From Telopea speciosissima (Eukaryota; Streptophyta; Magnoliopsida; Proteales; Proteaceae), in assembly GCF_018873765.1 (NCBI RefSeq), contig NC_057916.1, positions 33,951,501 through 34,015,500 of the forward strand: DNA of 64,000 nucleotides, given 5' to 3'. The translations under genes were made by a program, and so were the position numbers. Under the pieces are notes generated by a model, which was not told where the DNA came from, ran no database searches, and saw nothing but the letters and a program-made list of their open reading frames with translations. How positions within the stretch are numbered: position 1 is the first letter of the stretch; the number at the start of each line of letters is the position of its first letter. Shown here piece after piece: positions 1 to 10,084 of this stretch.

Positions 1-298
1 TTGAGGGATTTCACTGGGGAATTTTTTTTTCTTGGTCCACAGCGCCGTGTGGGGGTCTGCACGGCCCCGTGTATAGGTGGCACCGTGCCTGCACGGCCCC
101 GCGTGCACGACTCCATGTCAGACTTCACGGCTCCGTGGGCAAACCTCCACGGGACCCTGGAGAATTCCATGGCATCGTGGGCGTGATGGAGAGTTTATAA
201 ATAGAGGGCTCCCTCCCTCATTTCTTCACTCTCATTTTTGCTGCGAAGCTCTACTGTTTTTGATTTTTGACTTCACTCCCTTTTTATTTACTCACATC
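1..298 (+). promoter_or_regulatory. GC-rich promoter with TATA box ahead of the PMD gene
   Basis: A TATAAATA box lies at 196-203, about 100 bp before the ATG at 299. Upstream (about 40-180) are several degenerate copies of a palindrome-like motif resembling CACGGCNCCGTGG. A pyrimidine-rich leader follows the TATA box. The arrangement (CACGG/CCGTG repeats, TATAAATAG, then a CCCTCCC stretch) resembles the U3 promoter of the LTRs at 15228-16492 and 20221-21196 read on the minus strand. Short ORFs here are out of frame with the gene and are not called. Confidence 0.55.
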
Positions 299-3200
299 AT
301 GTCTTTCCGTCGACGAGGACGCCAGTCTCACCGGGAGCCACTACTCAATACTACTGCTCGTGATGCACGAGCTGCATGGTATCTTTCAGGGGTTACCTTA
401 GCCGACACTGCCCGCCATGGTTGCCGCTCCATATGGGGCCAGGTCAGTACTCTTACTCTTTCCCTTTCAATTTATGCATTTTATTTATATTAGCTTCATA
501 CCTCACTCCATAGATTCGAGGTAACGTCCCTATATTCTGCCCCAAGCACCTAATGGCATGTAAATCTAGGTAATGCCTCTAGATACCACCCTAGGCACCT
601 AGTGGCACGCAAATCAAAGCGATGCCATCAAACACTACTCTAAGTATCTTTTGGCATGTAAATCTAGGTAATGCCTCTAGATACCATCCTAGGCACCTAA
701 TGGCACGCAAATCTAAGTAACGCCTCTAGATACCCTCCTAGGCACCTAGTTGCACGCAAATCAAAACAAGGCCATCAGACACTACCCTAAGTGTCTTTTG
801 ACACATAAACCTAGGTAACACCTCTAGATACCCTCTTAGGCACCTAGTGGCACGTAAATCAAAGCAAGACCATCAGATACCATCCTAAGTGTCTTTTGGC
901 ACGCGAACCTAAGTAACACCTCTAGATACCACCATAGGCACTTAGTGGCACGTAAATCAAAATGAGGCCATCAGACACTACCCTAAGTGTCTTTTGGCAC
1001 GTAAACCTATGTAACACCTCTAGATACCCTCCTAGGCACCTAGTGGCACGCAAATCAAAGTAGGGCCATCAAACATCACCTTAAGAGTCTTTTAGCACGT
1101 AAATCTAAGTAATGCCTCTAGATCCCACCATAGGCACCTAGCGGCACGCAAATCTAGGCGATTCCATCAAACACTACCTTAAGTGTCTTTTGGCATGCAA
1201 ATCTAGGTAATGCCTCTAGATACCATCCTAGGCACCTAGTGGCATGCAAATCTAGGTAATGCCTCTAGATACCCTCCTAGGCACCTAGTGGCACGTAAAT
1301 CAAAATGAGGTCATCAGACACTATCCTAAGTGTCTTTTGGCACGTAAACCTAGGTAACACCTCTAGATACCCTCCTAGGCACCTAGTGGCACGCAAATCA
1401 AAGCGAGGCCATCAGACACTATCCTAAGTATCTTTTGGCACACAAATCGAGGTAATGCCCCCTTTTTATAGTTTCTCCCTCTCCCCCTTTTTTTTTTACT
1501 ATTTATTTAATTGTTGTCCCAATTATTTTGGCTAACCATTTACCTTATTTTTCTTTGCAGGGCAGCCCCCTTCCTTCGCCTAAGAAGTATTGTGGGCTGG
1601 AGGCTGTTTCAGAGTGGTACCGCACACTCTGCCCGACAGTACAGTCACGGGTAGTTCGGACCGAGCTGGGACACATCGTCTCGTCCCTAGCTCGCGAGTT
1701 GGATAGTCTGACTGCGAGGGCTCTGATAGAGAGGTGGTGGCCGAGCACCCATACGTTTCACCTTCCCTTTGGTGAGGCGACGGTCACCCCCCGAGATTTC
1801 TACATGATTACGGGATTACCCTTTGGTGGGTTACCTGTGACACTGACTCCGGAGGAGAGGATTATAGCCTCGATGGAGCCATCGGAGCGCCTGGAGTATT
1901 ACAGGCAGCAGTTGGGGATTGCCGTTACGGGGAGAGAGATCCCCGCGTCGGTCTTGAGGGGTACTTGGGATGAGAGGGTCGTTATAGACCAGTTGCCGTC
2001 CATCCTTCAGGATCAGCAGGCTCGATGCTTCCTCCTCTTCTTGCTGGCGGAGGTGATCTTTAGCGATATGATGGGTATGGTGACAGTCGATGCCGCATAT
2101 GTTCGCTTCTTTGAGCACTTTGACGTGGCCGCGGGCTATGATTGGGGGGGCTCGGCGTACGCCTACTTCCTAGATATGTTAGAGTATCTGGTTGTGGGGT
2201 CGTCGAACCTGATCGGATGCTGCTACGTGCTATGGGTTAGTTCTCTCTACTTTGCCTTTTTCTCTTTCCTTTTTTTATTTTATTTTTATCTTATTCTTAT
2301 TTATTTGAGCTCATTTATGATTGTCTATTACAGACGTGGAGTTATGAGATCCTTCGGTTCCGGGTTCCTACTTTCAGACCTGGGGATGACCCCGGAACCA
2401 CTTTTCCTCAGACTACACGATGGCGTAAGTCCCATTTGCTCAGGAGTGGTCCTGATAAGGACCTTGGGTCCATTCGCGGCCTCCTGAATGAGCTGCAGCC
2501 TACCGTGGTAAATCTAAAGTGGTTGTTTACCTTATTTCCTCTTTTTTTCTCTTTCTCCTTTTTTGTTTTATTTTTTTTTTTTTTCCCTCCATGATCCTGA
2601 TTCTTACTTGACAGGCTTCTCTCCGTCCTTATTTGGGGGAGATGATTTTAGAGCCGGACATGTTTGACAGGGCCTCAGCTCTCTCCACTCGCAGGGTCCT
2701 TTTTGAGGGCCCATAAGGGTTTGCTTTTACATGGGAGAGCGAGTGTCCCTGCAGTGGTCTGAGGCTCGCTTGGTGCCCTGCCCTCCTCTTGCTCGGGTCC
2801 ATCAGCCAGCCTTGATGGATCGGGATGAGATCAGGCACTGGAGGGTTGGTGAGCCTGCGACTGGGCTGGTGCTAGCCGAGATGGACTATACCGACTTCCT
2901 TCTCCGAGAGACAGTCTGCGTCCCCCTCACCCGCGAGGGACCTCAGGTAAGATCTTCTCCATTATCCCCTCTTCTCCTCAGATTGTTAATCTAGCTTTTA
3001 TTCTAATGTGTTTCTCTTCTTGGCAATTTCCAGGTCGCCCCATGATTCCAGGGGTCTATGGTGGTGGGAGCTCTTCTCGCGCCTCCCGAGTAGGGGAGGT
3101 GGAGTGAGGTGTTGGGCCTTCTGGAGAGGTTCCAGCCCTATGGATTGCTGGTCCAGATGACCACATTCCAGGGTATCGTTCATGGTTTATTCGCCACCAT

Positions 3201-3748
3201 GAGCCTGGGATGGTTGAGGTCATCTTACCACCTCCTCGGGCTGCAGACACGGACCTAGGCCTCCCTCTTCCTTATGATGGGGTAAGCACATCCAACTTTC
3301 CTAACTTCATCCGTTATTTTTCAAATTCTTGACATCTTGGATGATTATCATTTTTAGGTGGATGGGAGTCGATACGTTGACGTGAGGCGCATGATGGCGA
3401 GCATGGATGAGACGATCATCTCGCGTGTGGACGCGGGCCATAGGATGGTAATGCTTCGTCTCTTTCCCCCCCCCCCCCTCCCTCTTTTTCTTTCTTTTGT
3501 TCTTATTTTAATTTTTTTATTATTATTTTTTTCTTGCTTATCTTTTGATTTTCCTCTCTTTTTCTTTCTTTTTTTTTTAGATGGTTGAGCTCGACCATTG
3601 CCGGAGGGAGATTGAGTGACTCAGGCTTGCAAATGAGCAGCTGTAGTTCAACCTTACGTGGGTTGAGGTCCAGAGGGATGCCCTGATAGCGTCCCAAAGC
3701 GGAGAGGGGGAAGGCTTGGATGTTGACGATTACTCCCCTGAGTCATGA
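299..3748 (+). pseudogene. Plant mobile domain (PMD) protein gene, spliced, decayed
   Basis: Seven exons can be placed with GT..AG borders: 299-442, 1561-2235, 2334-2507, 2615-2946, 3034-3281, 3358-3447 and 3581-3748. Exon 2 (225 codons) carries the PMD core (aminotransferase-like, plant mobile domain family), including the phrases SEWYRTLCP, ERWWPSTHTFHLPFGE and DFYMITGLPFGG. The first three exons join in phase 0. Exon 4 has an in-frame TAA at 2714-2716 and a frameshift before the downstream coding stretch starting MGERVSLQW. Exon 5 has one in-frame TGA, and exon 7 has a TGA and a TAG, before the natural TGA at 3746. Some of these fit C-to-T decay (for example CAG to TAG). PMD proteins of the MAIN/MAIL1 type act in transposon silencing, and PMD domains are also carried by transposons; this copy sits antisense to element A and is most likely transposon-borne. 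Confidence 0.75.
515..1460. repeat. Minisatellite filling intron 1 of the PMD gene
   Basis: About nineteen diverged copies of a unit near 50 bp. Typical units read around AGGCACCTAGTGGCACGCAA and AAGTGTCTTTTGGCACGTAA, each followed by a CTCTAGATACC-like segment. Two unit types tend to alternate, giving a dimer of about 100 bp. All share a GGCAC core. The array lies between the 5' splice site (443) and the acceptor (1560). No coding potential is seen. Tandem arrays between integrase and the 3' LTR are known in Tat/Ogre-type elements and fit this location. Confidence 0.9.
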
Positions 3749-4123
3749 CTGCTCCTCTTTTTTTTGTTTTTGTTTTTTTTTTTAATTTGGAAGTATTGTA
3801 CATTTACTCTCCTTCCCCTCTTCTTTTTTGTTTATACATTTTGGTATGGATACTGGTGCAATTTTTATATACACTTTTCTTCTTCTTTTTTTTGTACACA
3901 TAAACAAATTGTTTATGAATTCATTGGATATTTCTTTCTTTGAAATGTACATGAGACTCCATCCCTTTCCTTAGAAGCATAAATTCCATTGGTAAATGGT
4001 TTCATTACATGAGAAAGGACAGAGAAATTGGGAAAGGACAGACAAACAAGTAAAGATAGGAACATCAAATTGATATCACTTATTTGTAACATTTTTCGGA
4101 TAACAGAATCACCACTTCTTGTG
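3749..4123. other. AT-rich spacer between the two cargo genes
   Basis: T-rich sequence immediately after the PMD stop, likely the 3' untranslated region of that gene, then a featureless stretch. It separates the 3' ends of the plus-strand PMD gene and the minus-strand DUF7745-like gene, which converge here. No LTR sequence was seen. Confidence 0.6.
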
Positions 4124-5094
4124 TCACATCTCTGGGGTTCTGAAATTCTCCATCTTAGGTTGTTCCTGCCTTGGAGATACTATGGAAGGGATATAAAAAC
4201 TGGTGCCAATTAAACCCATGAATCTCACATAATTGTACCCTGATGTTTCTGATTTTTCTATCTCGGCCTTCATCCAAGGGTAGCTCCATTGGATTTCTTG
4301 GACATCTCTCTCCTCCAAAGATTTCTTGCAGTCTTGGACCTTATGGAATTCTGACTTTTCCCTTTGTATTTGATAATGCATAGGCCGGAGATGAGGACAC
4401 GGAATTGGCGTGACCAATTTTAGTTTTTCCATCAACCACATTTGGAACACCGCCGAAGATCCAGGAAGGAAGTCTGTTCCGTATTTCTGAGACTGACTCA
4501 TGGTATCAAACCCTTTGAATGTTTCTGCTAAAATGGTAGGAGCGATGTCGCATCCTTCTTCAATTTGCCTAACCACTTCTGCAATTATTGGAGACATGCC
4601 TTTTCCCGGAGATGCTAACAAGTACCTCCCAATCATACAGAATAAGTACGCCACTTTCTGCGTCGGATCTGTCTTTCTTCTTCAAATCCATTGTTGTTGA
4701 AGATCTTCGCAACTTTCAACGCATCCACCTTGTCATAATTGAGAACTTGCTTTAACTCCTTCTTATTCATGGCAAAGAAATCTCCTAAATTTTTGGAAAT
4801 CTGTTCTTTCTTCATAGTTGGGAGGAACAACTTTCCTCGAGGGGGTGACATCATGCAAGCCCGGAACTCTTCAATGGTTGGAGCCAGCCAAACTTTTTCG
4901 AAGCGAAACGCGTGCAATTGGGGGTTCCAGTACTTCGACACTTCCCTTAGTAAATCACGATGGAGCTTGAAGCAACCGATTCTTTCCAATATTATCAGAT
5001 GGTAATCCTCTAGAAGTGTAGGCTCGTCCACATTCATCCGAAGAGTCCACTGACGCAACTGTTCATCGAGTCCTTCTTTCTTTGGTCCCCTCAT
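4124..5094 (-). pseudogene. DUF7745-like ORF downstream of integrase, frameshifted
   Basis: A minus-strand reading frame starts MRGPKKEGLDEQLRQW at 5094 and runs to 4633, then continues in another frame from about 4660 to 4124. The join is at a GA-rich stretch near 4665-4680, where one base seems to be missing or added. Recognisable phrases are ERIGCFKLHRDLL, SKYWNPQLHAFRF and, in the second part, SPIIAEVVRQIEEGCDIAPT. This resembles the DUF7745 family seen beside gypsy polyproteins in plant genomes; the assignment is from memory of the family and only moderate. It lies 3' of integrase in the same orientation as gag-pol, so it would be a downstream extra ORF of element A. The function of the family is unknown to me. 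Confidence 0.55.
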
Positions 5095-5404
5095 ACTACC
5101 TGCATCAAGGATTGGGTTAGCATTTTACGACACAGAATGAATAAATCCTTTGTTAATAACCATCTCTAGATGACTTTACTCCTAAGCTAGGTCAAGGAAT
5201 AGAAGGCCAAATGGTGAGATTTACTCATATGTGCAAGGGATGCTGGCTGGCGGGATTTATGGGAGGAAACCAATACAGTGCCCTCTCTCTTTTTTTTATT
5301 TATTTATTTGAGACCGTACCCAAATACATCGAGTTGCCTACGTATCCCTTTGGAGGAATCAGGTCAAACGTAGTTCAAGTTGCTTCGCATATCTCAAACA
5401 AAAT

Positions 5405-6679
5405 ACTTCTTTAGCTGGTCCATATTGACCAGACCCCGAAGATCTTCTCCGTTAAGATCAGAGAGTTGGACCGCCTGTCTTGGCAATATGGTCTTGACTT
5501 TGTAGGATCCACTCCAATTGGGTCAGAACTTTCCTCTTGGGTCGTGGATTGGAGCTCGCTGCTCTCTAAGGACCAAATCTCCTTCTTCAATGCTCCGAGT
5601 GCGGACACCCTTATTGAATGCCCTAGCCATTCTTTGCTGATATTTCTTGAGATTATCCATGGCCTTCATCCTTTTCTCATCCAGGAGATTGAGCTCTTCG
5701 TATCTGGCCCTTACCCATTCTTCTTTTGACAATTGACTATCGAGTAAGACTCGAAGGGAAGGGACCTGAATTTCTACCGGCAATACGGCTTCCATCCCAT
5801 ATACCAGGGAATACAGGGTAGCTCCGGTAGAGGTTCGGATGGATGTCCGATATGCCCATAAGGCTAGTGGAAGTTTCTCCGCCCAGTCATTGTGTGTATC
5901 TGCCATCTTTTGCAATATGACCTTCATATTCTTGTTGGCTGCTTCTACTGCTCCATTAGTCTGTGGCCGGTAAGTAGTAGACTTATGCCTCTTAATGCCA
6001 AATTGGTTACAGAGTTCTTCCACTTTTCCCCTGAAATGCAGGCCTTGATCTGAAATCAACTGTCGTGGCACACCGTATCTGCAGATGAGATTCTCTTTTA
6101 TCAATTTTGCCACCTTGGCGGAAGTTAGAACTGCATAAGATTGAGCCTCTACCTATTTTATGAAATAGTCGATGGCGACTAACACGAATTGATGTCCATT
6201 TGAAGCCTTTGGAGTTATTTTACCAACTACATCAATTCCCCAGGTAGAAAATGGCCAAGGGGCATTTAATGAGTGCAACTCTGTTGGAGGAATATGAATG
6301 ATGTTGACAAATATCTGGCATTTATGACATCGCCTTACGAAGGCAGCACACTCAGCCTCCATAGTGACCCAATAGTATCCCATCCTGAGAATTTTCTTGG
6401 CCAGCATCCTTGCATTCATATGTGGTCCACATATTCCTTGATGGATTTCTTCCATAATGATTTGAGCCTGATCCTCATCTACACATAATAGTTGGATACC
6501 ATCATAAGACCTCTTATACAACAAGTTTCCTTGGAGGATGAATTGAGTAGCATATTTTTGCAAATGCCTCTTCTCTCTTTCTGATAACACTTCAGGATAT
6601 CTCCTTTCCTTGATGTAGTCGACCACTGGAGCATACCAAGGCCTTCCATCCTCGGTGAGTATATTGACTGGTTCTCCAT
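5405..6679 (-). pseudogene. Element A integrase
   Basis: The N-terminal zinc-binding part (H-x5-H ... C-x2-C, ending RRCHKCQ) lies at about 6310-6440. The catalytic core follows with WGIDVVG (first Asp), ISDQGLHF (second Asp) and GAVEAANK (Glu), so all three DDE residues are present. A TAG at 6153-6155 sits directly after YFIK, where other integrases have Trp (TGG to TAG). A TGA after DPRGKF near 5520 fits CGA to TGA. The C-terminal part reads WSGSYKVK and ends near 5405 with KKYFV. Integrase inserts the cDNA into host DNA; this copy cannot make a full-length product. Confidence 0.9.
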
Positions 6680-7115
6680 ATGCTGGGCGGGTTCTTCTTT
6701 CTATTAGGAAGGGCTGGATCTTGTCCCGAGTATCACATTCTACCATGGGCGCCAAAGTGGCTAAAGCATCGGCAAACCGATTGCTATCCCTGGACAGATA
6801 CTCAAAAGAAACTCCCTCGAAGCATTGCGTCAGTTGTTCCAGATAAACTTGGTAGGGCTTCAGCTTCGCATCCTTAGTCTTCCACTTTCCTTGTGTTTGA
6901 CAGATCACAACAGAGGAATCTTCGTAAACTTTAATTTTGTCAACTCCTACAGACAGAGCCATTTCTAACCCAATAGCACAAGCTTCATACTCTGCTATGT
7001 TATTGGTATAACTAAATTCCAATCTAAAGGCCATTGGCAAGTAAAAGTCCTCTAGGGTTATCAATAATACCCCTGTGCCAAATCCTTTTTGATTGGCGGC
7101 TCCATCAAAGTACAA
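6680..7115 (-). pseudogene. Element A second (archaeal-type) RNase H
   Basis: The frame opens YFDGAANQKGFGTGVLL and continues with NNIAEYEACAIGLEMAL, then VYEDSSVVICQTQGKW and SRDSNRFADALATL. These carry the acidic residues expected of an RNase H active site (Asp in YFDGA, Glu in AEYEA, Asp in YEDSS, Asp in RFADALA). It lies between the gypsy RNase H and integrase, the place of the additional RNase H in Tat-lineage elements. A TAA precedes it at about 7116, so the polyprotein is broken there. The frame continues without a break into the integrase N-terminus. Confidence 0.85.
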
Positions 7116-7660
7116 TTACCACCCTCTAGTTGGTTCGGCTTCTATGGAGTGTAAATCTTCATCTAGGAAGAGGTCCTCTGTTGCTCGGGAATCATCCTCT
7201 GAGGGAAATGCTGCTAGATGGTCGAAGATTGCCCGCCCTTTCACAGACTTTTGACTGACATAAGTTATGTCGAATTCTGATAATAGCAACAACCACCTAG
7301 CCATTCTCCTGTCAATGCTGGTTTCTCGAAGAGGTACTTAATTGGATCCATTCGAGAGATCAACCTGACGGGATGTGACACCATGTAGTGCCTCAGGCGC
7401 TTAGTTACCCAAACCAGAGATGTACATGTCTTTTCTACTGGAGCATATCGAGTTTCATACTCGAGGAATTTCCTGCTTACATAGTAGATTGCATGCTCTT
7501 CTCCATCCACCTTGCCAACTTGGGCCATCATTGATCCGACCGTTGTTTCTCCTATTGACAAATATAGGAGCAAAGGTTCACCGAACACTGGAGGGACAAG
7601 TATAGGAGGAGAGAGTAGATACTCTTTGATTTTCATAAAGGCATCCTGGCATTTCTCGTT
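7116..7660 (-). pseudogene. Element A gypsy RNase H and connection domain
   Basis: Minus-strand frames contain SPPILVPPVFGEPLLLYLSI, then EHAIYYVSRKFLEYETRYAP, VEKTCTSLVWVTKRLRHYM and SEFDITYVSQKSVKGRAIFD. This is the usual gypsy connection/RNase H region following RT. There is a break between the frames at about 7265-7304, and a stop separates it from RT at about 7661. The domain degrades the RNA strand of the RNA-DNA hybrid during reverse transcription. Confidence 0.85.
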
Positions 7661-8518
7661 CTATTCTTTCGGCTCTTTCTTTCTTAGGAGTTTGAAGATG
7701 GGTTCAGAAGTGGATGTCAACCGAGATATGAATCTGCTGATGTACTGGATGCGGCCCAAAAACCCTCGTACCTCTTTTTCTGTCTGGGGTGGTGGCATTT
7801 CCGTGATGGCTTTTATCTTGTCAGGGTCTACTTCTATCCCTCTTTCGCTGACAAGAACCCCAGTAATTTTCCTGCTTTGGCCCCAAACACACACTTCTGA
7901 GGGTTCAGCCTTAGCTTATATTCTTTGATTCTTTCAAAAAACTTTCTAAGAGCTGCAAAATGACCTTGTCGGTCAATAGATTTGACTATCATATCATCGA
8001 CATATACCTCTACTTCTTTGTGTATCATGTCGTGTAGGATAGCCGTGGCCGCTCTTTGATATGTTGCCCCAGCATTTTTCAACCCAAATTACTTTATAAC
8101 AAAATGTGCCCCAGGGTGTGGTGAAGGCAGTTTTCTCCCTGTCCTTTGGGCACATACTAATTTGGTTATATCCTGAGAAACCATCCATGAAGGATAGTAG
8201 AGCATGGCCTGCAGTATTGTCTACCAAAATGTCAATGTGAGGTAACGGAAAATCATCCTTTGGGTTGACCCTGTTTAGGTCATAGAAATCCACACACATT
8301 CTGACCTTCCCATCTTTCTTAGGGACTGGGACAATATTGGACAACCATTGAGGGTACTGGGTTACTTGGAGAAATCCTGCATTCCATTGTTTGATGACTT
8401 CTTCCCTGATCTTCTCACTCCATTCCGGCCGCATCCTTCTTAACTTTTGCTTGACTGGGCGAGCCTCCGGATATGTTGGTAGTTCATGTTGCACAATCTT
8501 TGGATCAATGCCGGGCAT
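7661..8518 (-). pseudogene. Element A reverse transcriptase
   Basis: The frame from 8518 reads MPGIDPKIVQHELPTYPEAR, then VPVPKKDGKVRMCVDFYDLN, LSFMDGFSGYNQI and TTPWGTFCYKV, which are RT palm and fingers blocks. A frame change occurs near 8080-8100, after which the catalytic YVDD box is found at 7993-8004 inside EVYVDDMIVKS. The frame then shifts again near 7840-7890 and continues with FLGRIQYISRFISRL. The catalytic aspartates are all present (Asp in FMDGFSG, Asp-Asp in YVDD), so decay is recent enough for clear recognition, but at least two frame changes remove function. Confidence 0.9.
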
Positions 8519-10084
8519 ATCCTTGTAGGACTAGGCGAAGACTTCCTCAAATTCCTTGAGGAGAGAGATCATTTGGGATGTCTCGTCATTGTTGAGAGAA
8601 GCACCAATTTTGATTATTCGAGGGCATTGATCGGTCCCTATATTTACGGGGTGGGTGTCCTCTCAGACGGGTTGAGCTCTTCTTTGCTCCAATTGTTCTA
8701 ACAGATTACGATGTTCTAAGACATTATCATCATCAGAAGAATAGGAAGAAGAAGAAGAAACATACTCAGAATCAACAATTTCATTCATGATAAGGGGAAG
8801 AGTACAGACAGACCCAATGGACTAGACATTTCCACAAGATTCAGATACAGACTCAGAGATAGACTTAGACCGGACTATGCTAGAGCTGGTTACAACTTCA
8901 GACTCATTAATATGGAAATCTTCCATCATTCTTGCCCAATTTGCTATGGATCCTTGGAGAGGTTATATGAGAAGATGTGGTGCCGGTCCTTCTTCCTCTT
9001 CTTCAATGATCACTGCCACTTCGAACAGTTCACCGATCCCTTGATCCCCTGTGACTTCCTTCTTGCTGGTTTGATCCAATTCCATGGCTATCCAATCCAC
9101 TTTGTTCTTAAAGAATATTTCAAGTCTTGGTAGACGTTCGCCCTGCTCTTGATTGAACCATGGTTCTGGATTTCCACAGTAAGGGAAGTCTTCTCCCTCT
9201 TTCACGAAGTACCCGTTCAGAGTCTTGAAGTATGGCTCACCATTTGCCGCACTATTCTTCTGTCCTGTGGCTTTCTTCCTTGGGTTCTTCAGGTTAAATC
9301 CTAATCCACAATGGTTGGCATTGGCTGATATCTTTGGGAATGCCGGTACCCCCTGTTGGTTTTTTCCCAATCCTAATCTAGGGAAATATTTTATCTTTTT
9401 CATAATCTTTACAGAGGCCTCGCTCCACATTGTCAGGAATTTCCCTAGACTCTGGTCTTCTTCACTTGCAGAGGTAGTACAAATGTGGCCGATTTCAAAC
9501 CCACCCAGCTGCACTTCCTATGAGGATGAACCACCTACTTCAATGTTGGCCAAAGTGTGTACCATTTTTGGGTCTCCAAAGATGGTAATTACTTTCTGGT
9601 CATATATGAACTTCAGCTTTTGATGAAGACTTGATGCTAGGGCTCCTGTGAAATGTAGCCATGGTCTTCCAAGCAACATATTGAAGGATGCTTGAATGTC
9701 GATGACTTGGAAGTCTATGGTAAAGCAGGCTGGTCCAATCTTGACCCTGGTGGTAAGAATCCCAATTACCTCCCTTCTAGAATTATCGTATACCCTGATG
9801 GTTTGACTGGACGACTTCATCTTGTCTAGAGATAAACCCATGCATCTGGCTGCTTTGAGGGGCATTACATTGAGGGCGGACCCATTGTCTATCAGAACCT
9901 GGGGGACCTGATTCTTGTTACATTCCATCGTAATGTAAAGTACCCGGTTGTGATTCTTTCCTCTTGGGGGTAAATCCTCTTCTAAGAAAAAGAGTGACTG
10001 AATGGCATAAGTGGCCCCCACTATGTGAGATAATTCTTCAGGCCCCATTTCTATGGGTACTTGAACCTTGGTAAGAGCTTTCAA
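8519..10084 (-). pseudogene. Element A protease and G-patch region
   Basis: Frame 10084-9518 holds the aspartic protease-like domain with VLIDNGSALNVMPL at about 9870-9910; Asp-Asn-Gly replaces the Asp-Ser/Thr-Gly of many proteases, as is common in this lineage. After a stop near 9515 the next frame (9514-8963) has a glycine-rich G-patch-like segment around FPRLGLGKNQQGVPAFP and NHCGLGFNLKNPRKK, then an acidic tail IIEEEEEGPAPH. The related element B lacks 117 bp here (A 9454-9570). Sequence 8519-8962 continues toward RT but is broken by several stops and holds an acidic, serine-rich stretch. The protease would cut the polyprotein. Confidence 0.75.

Noticed and set aside
77..493. Open frame over the promoter and first exon of the PMD gene
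   Set aside because: It is in another frame than the conserved MSFRRRGRQ exon, spans the TATA box and has no family likeness.
515..1460. CRISPR-like array
   Set aside because: Units are diverged, contiguous and without unique spacers, in plant intron sequence; it is a minisatellite.
1528..2487. A single-exon 319-residue PMD protein
   Set aside because: Its start and end read through the introns. GT..AG borders at 2235/2334 and 1560 restore family sequence (TWSYEILRFRVP), so the spliced model is better.
4124..5094. Left LTR of element A
   Set aside because: No match to the 15228-16492 LTR; it is coding-like sequence on the minus strand.
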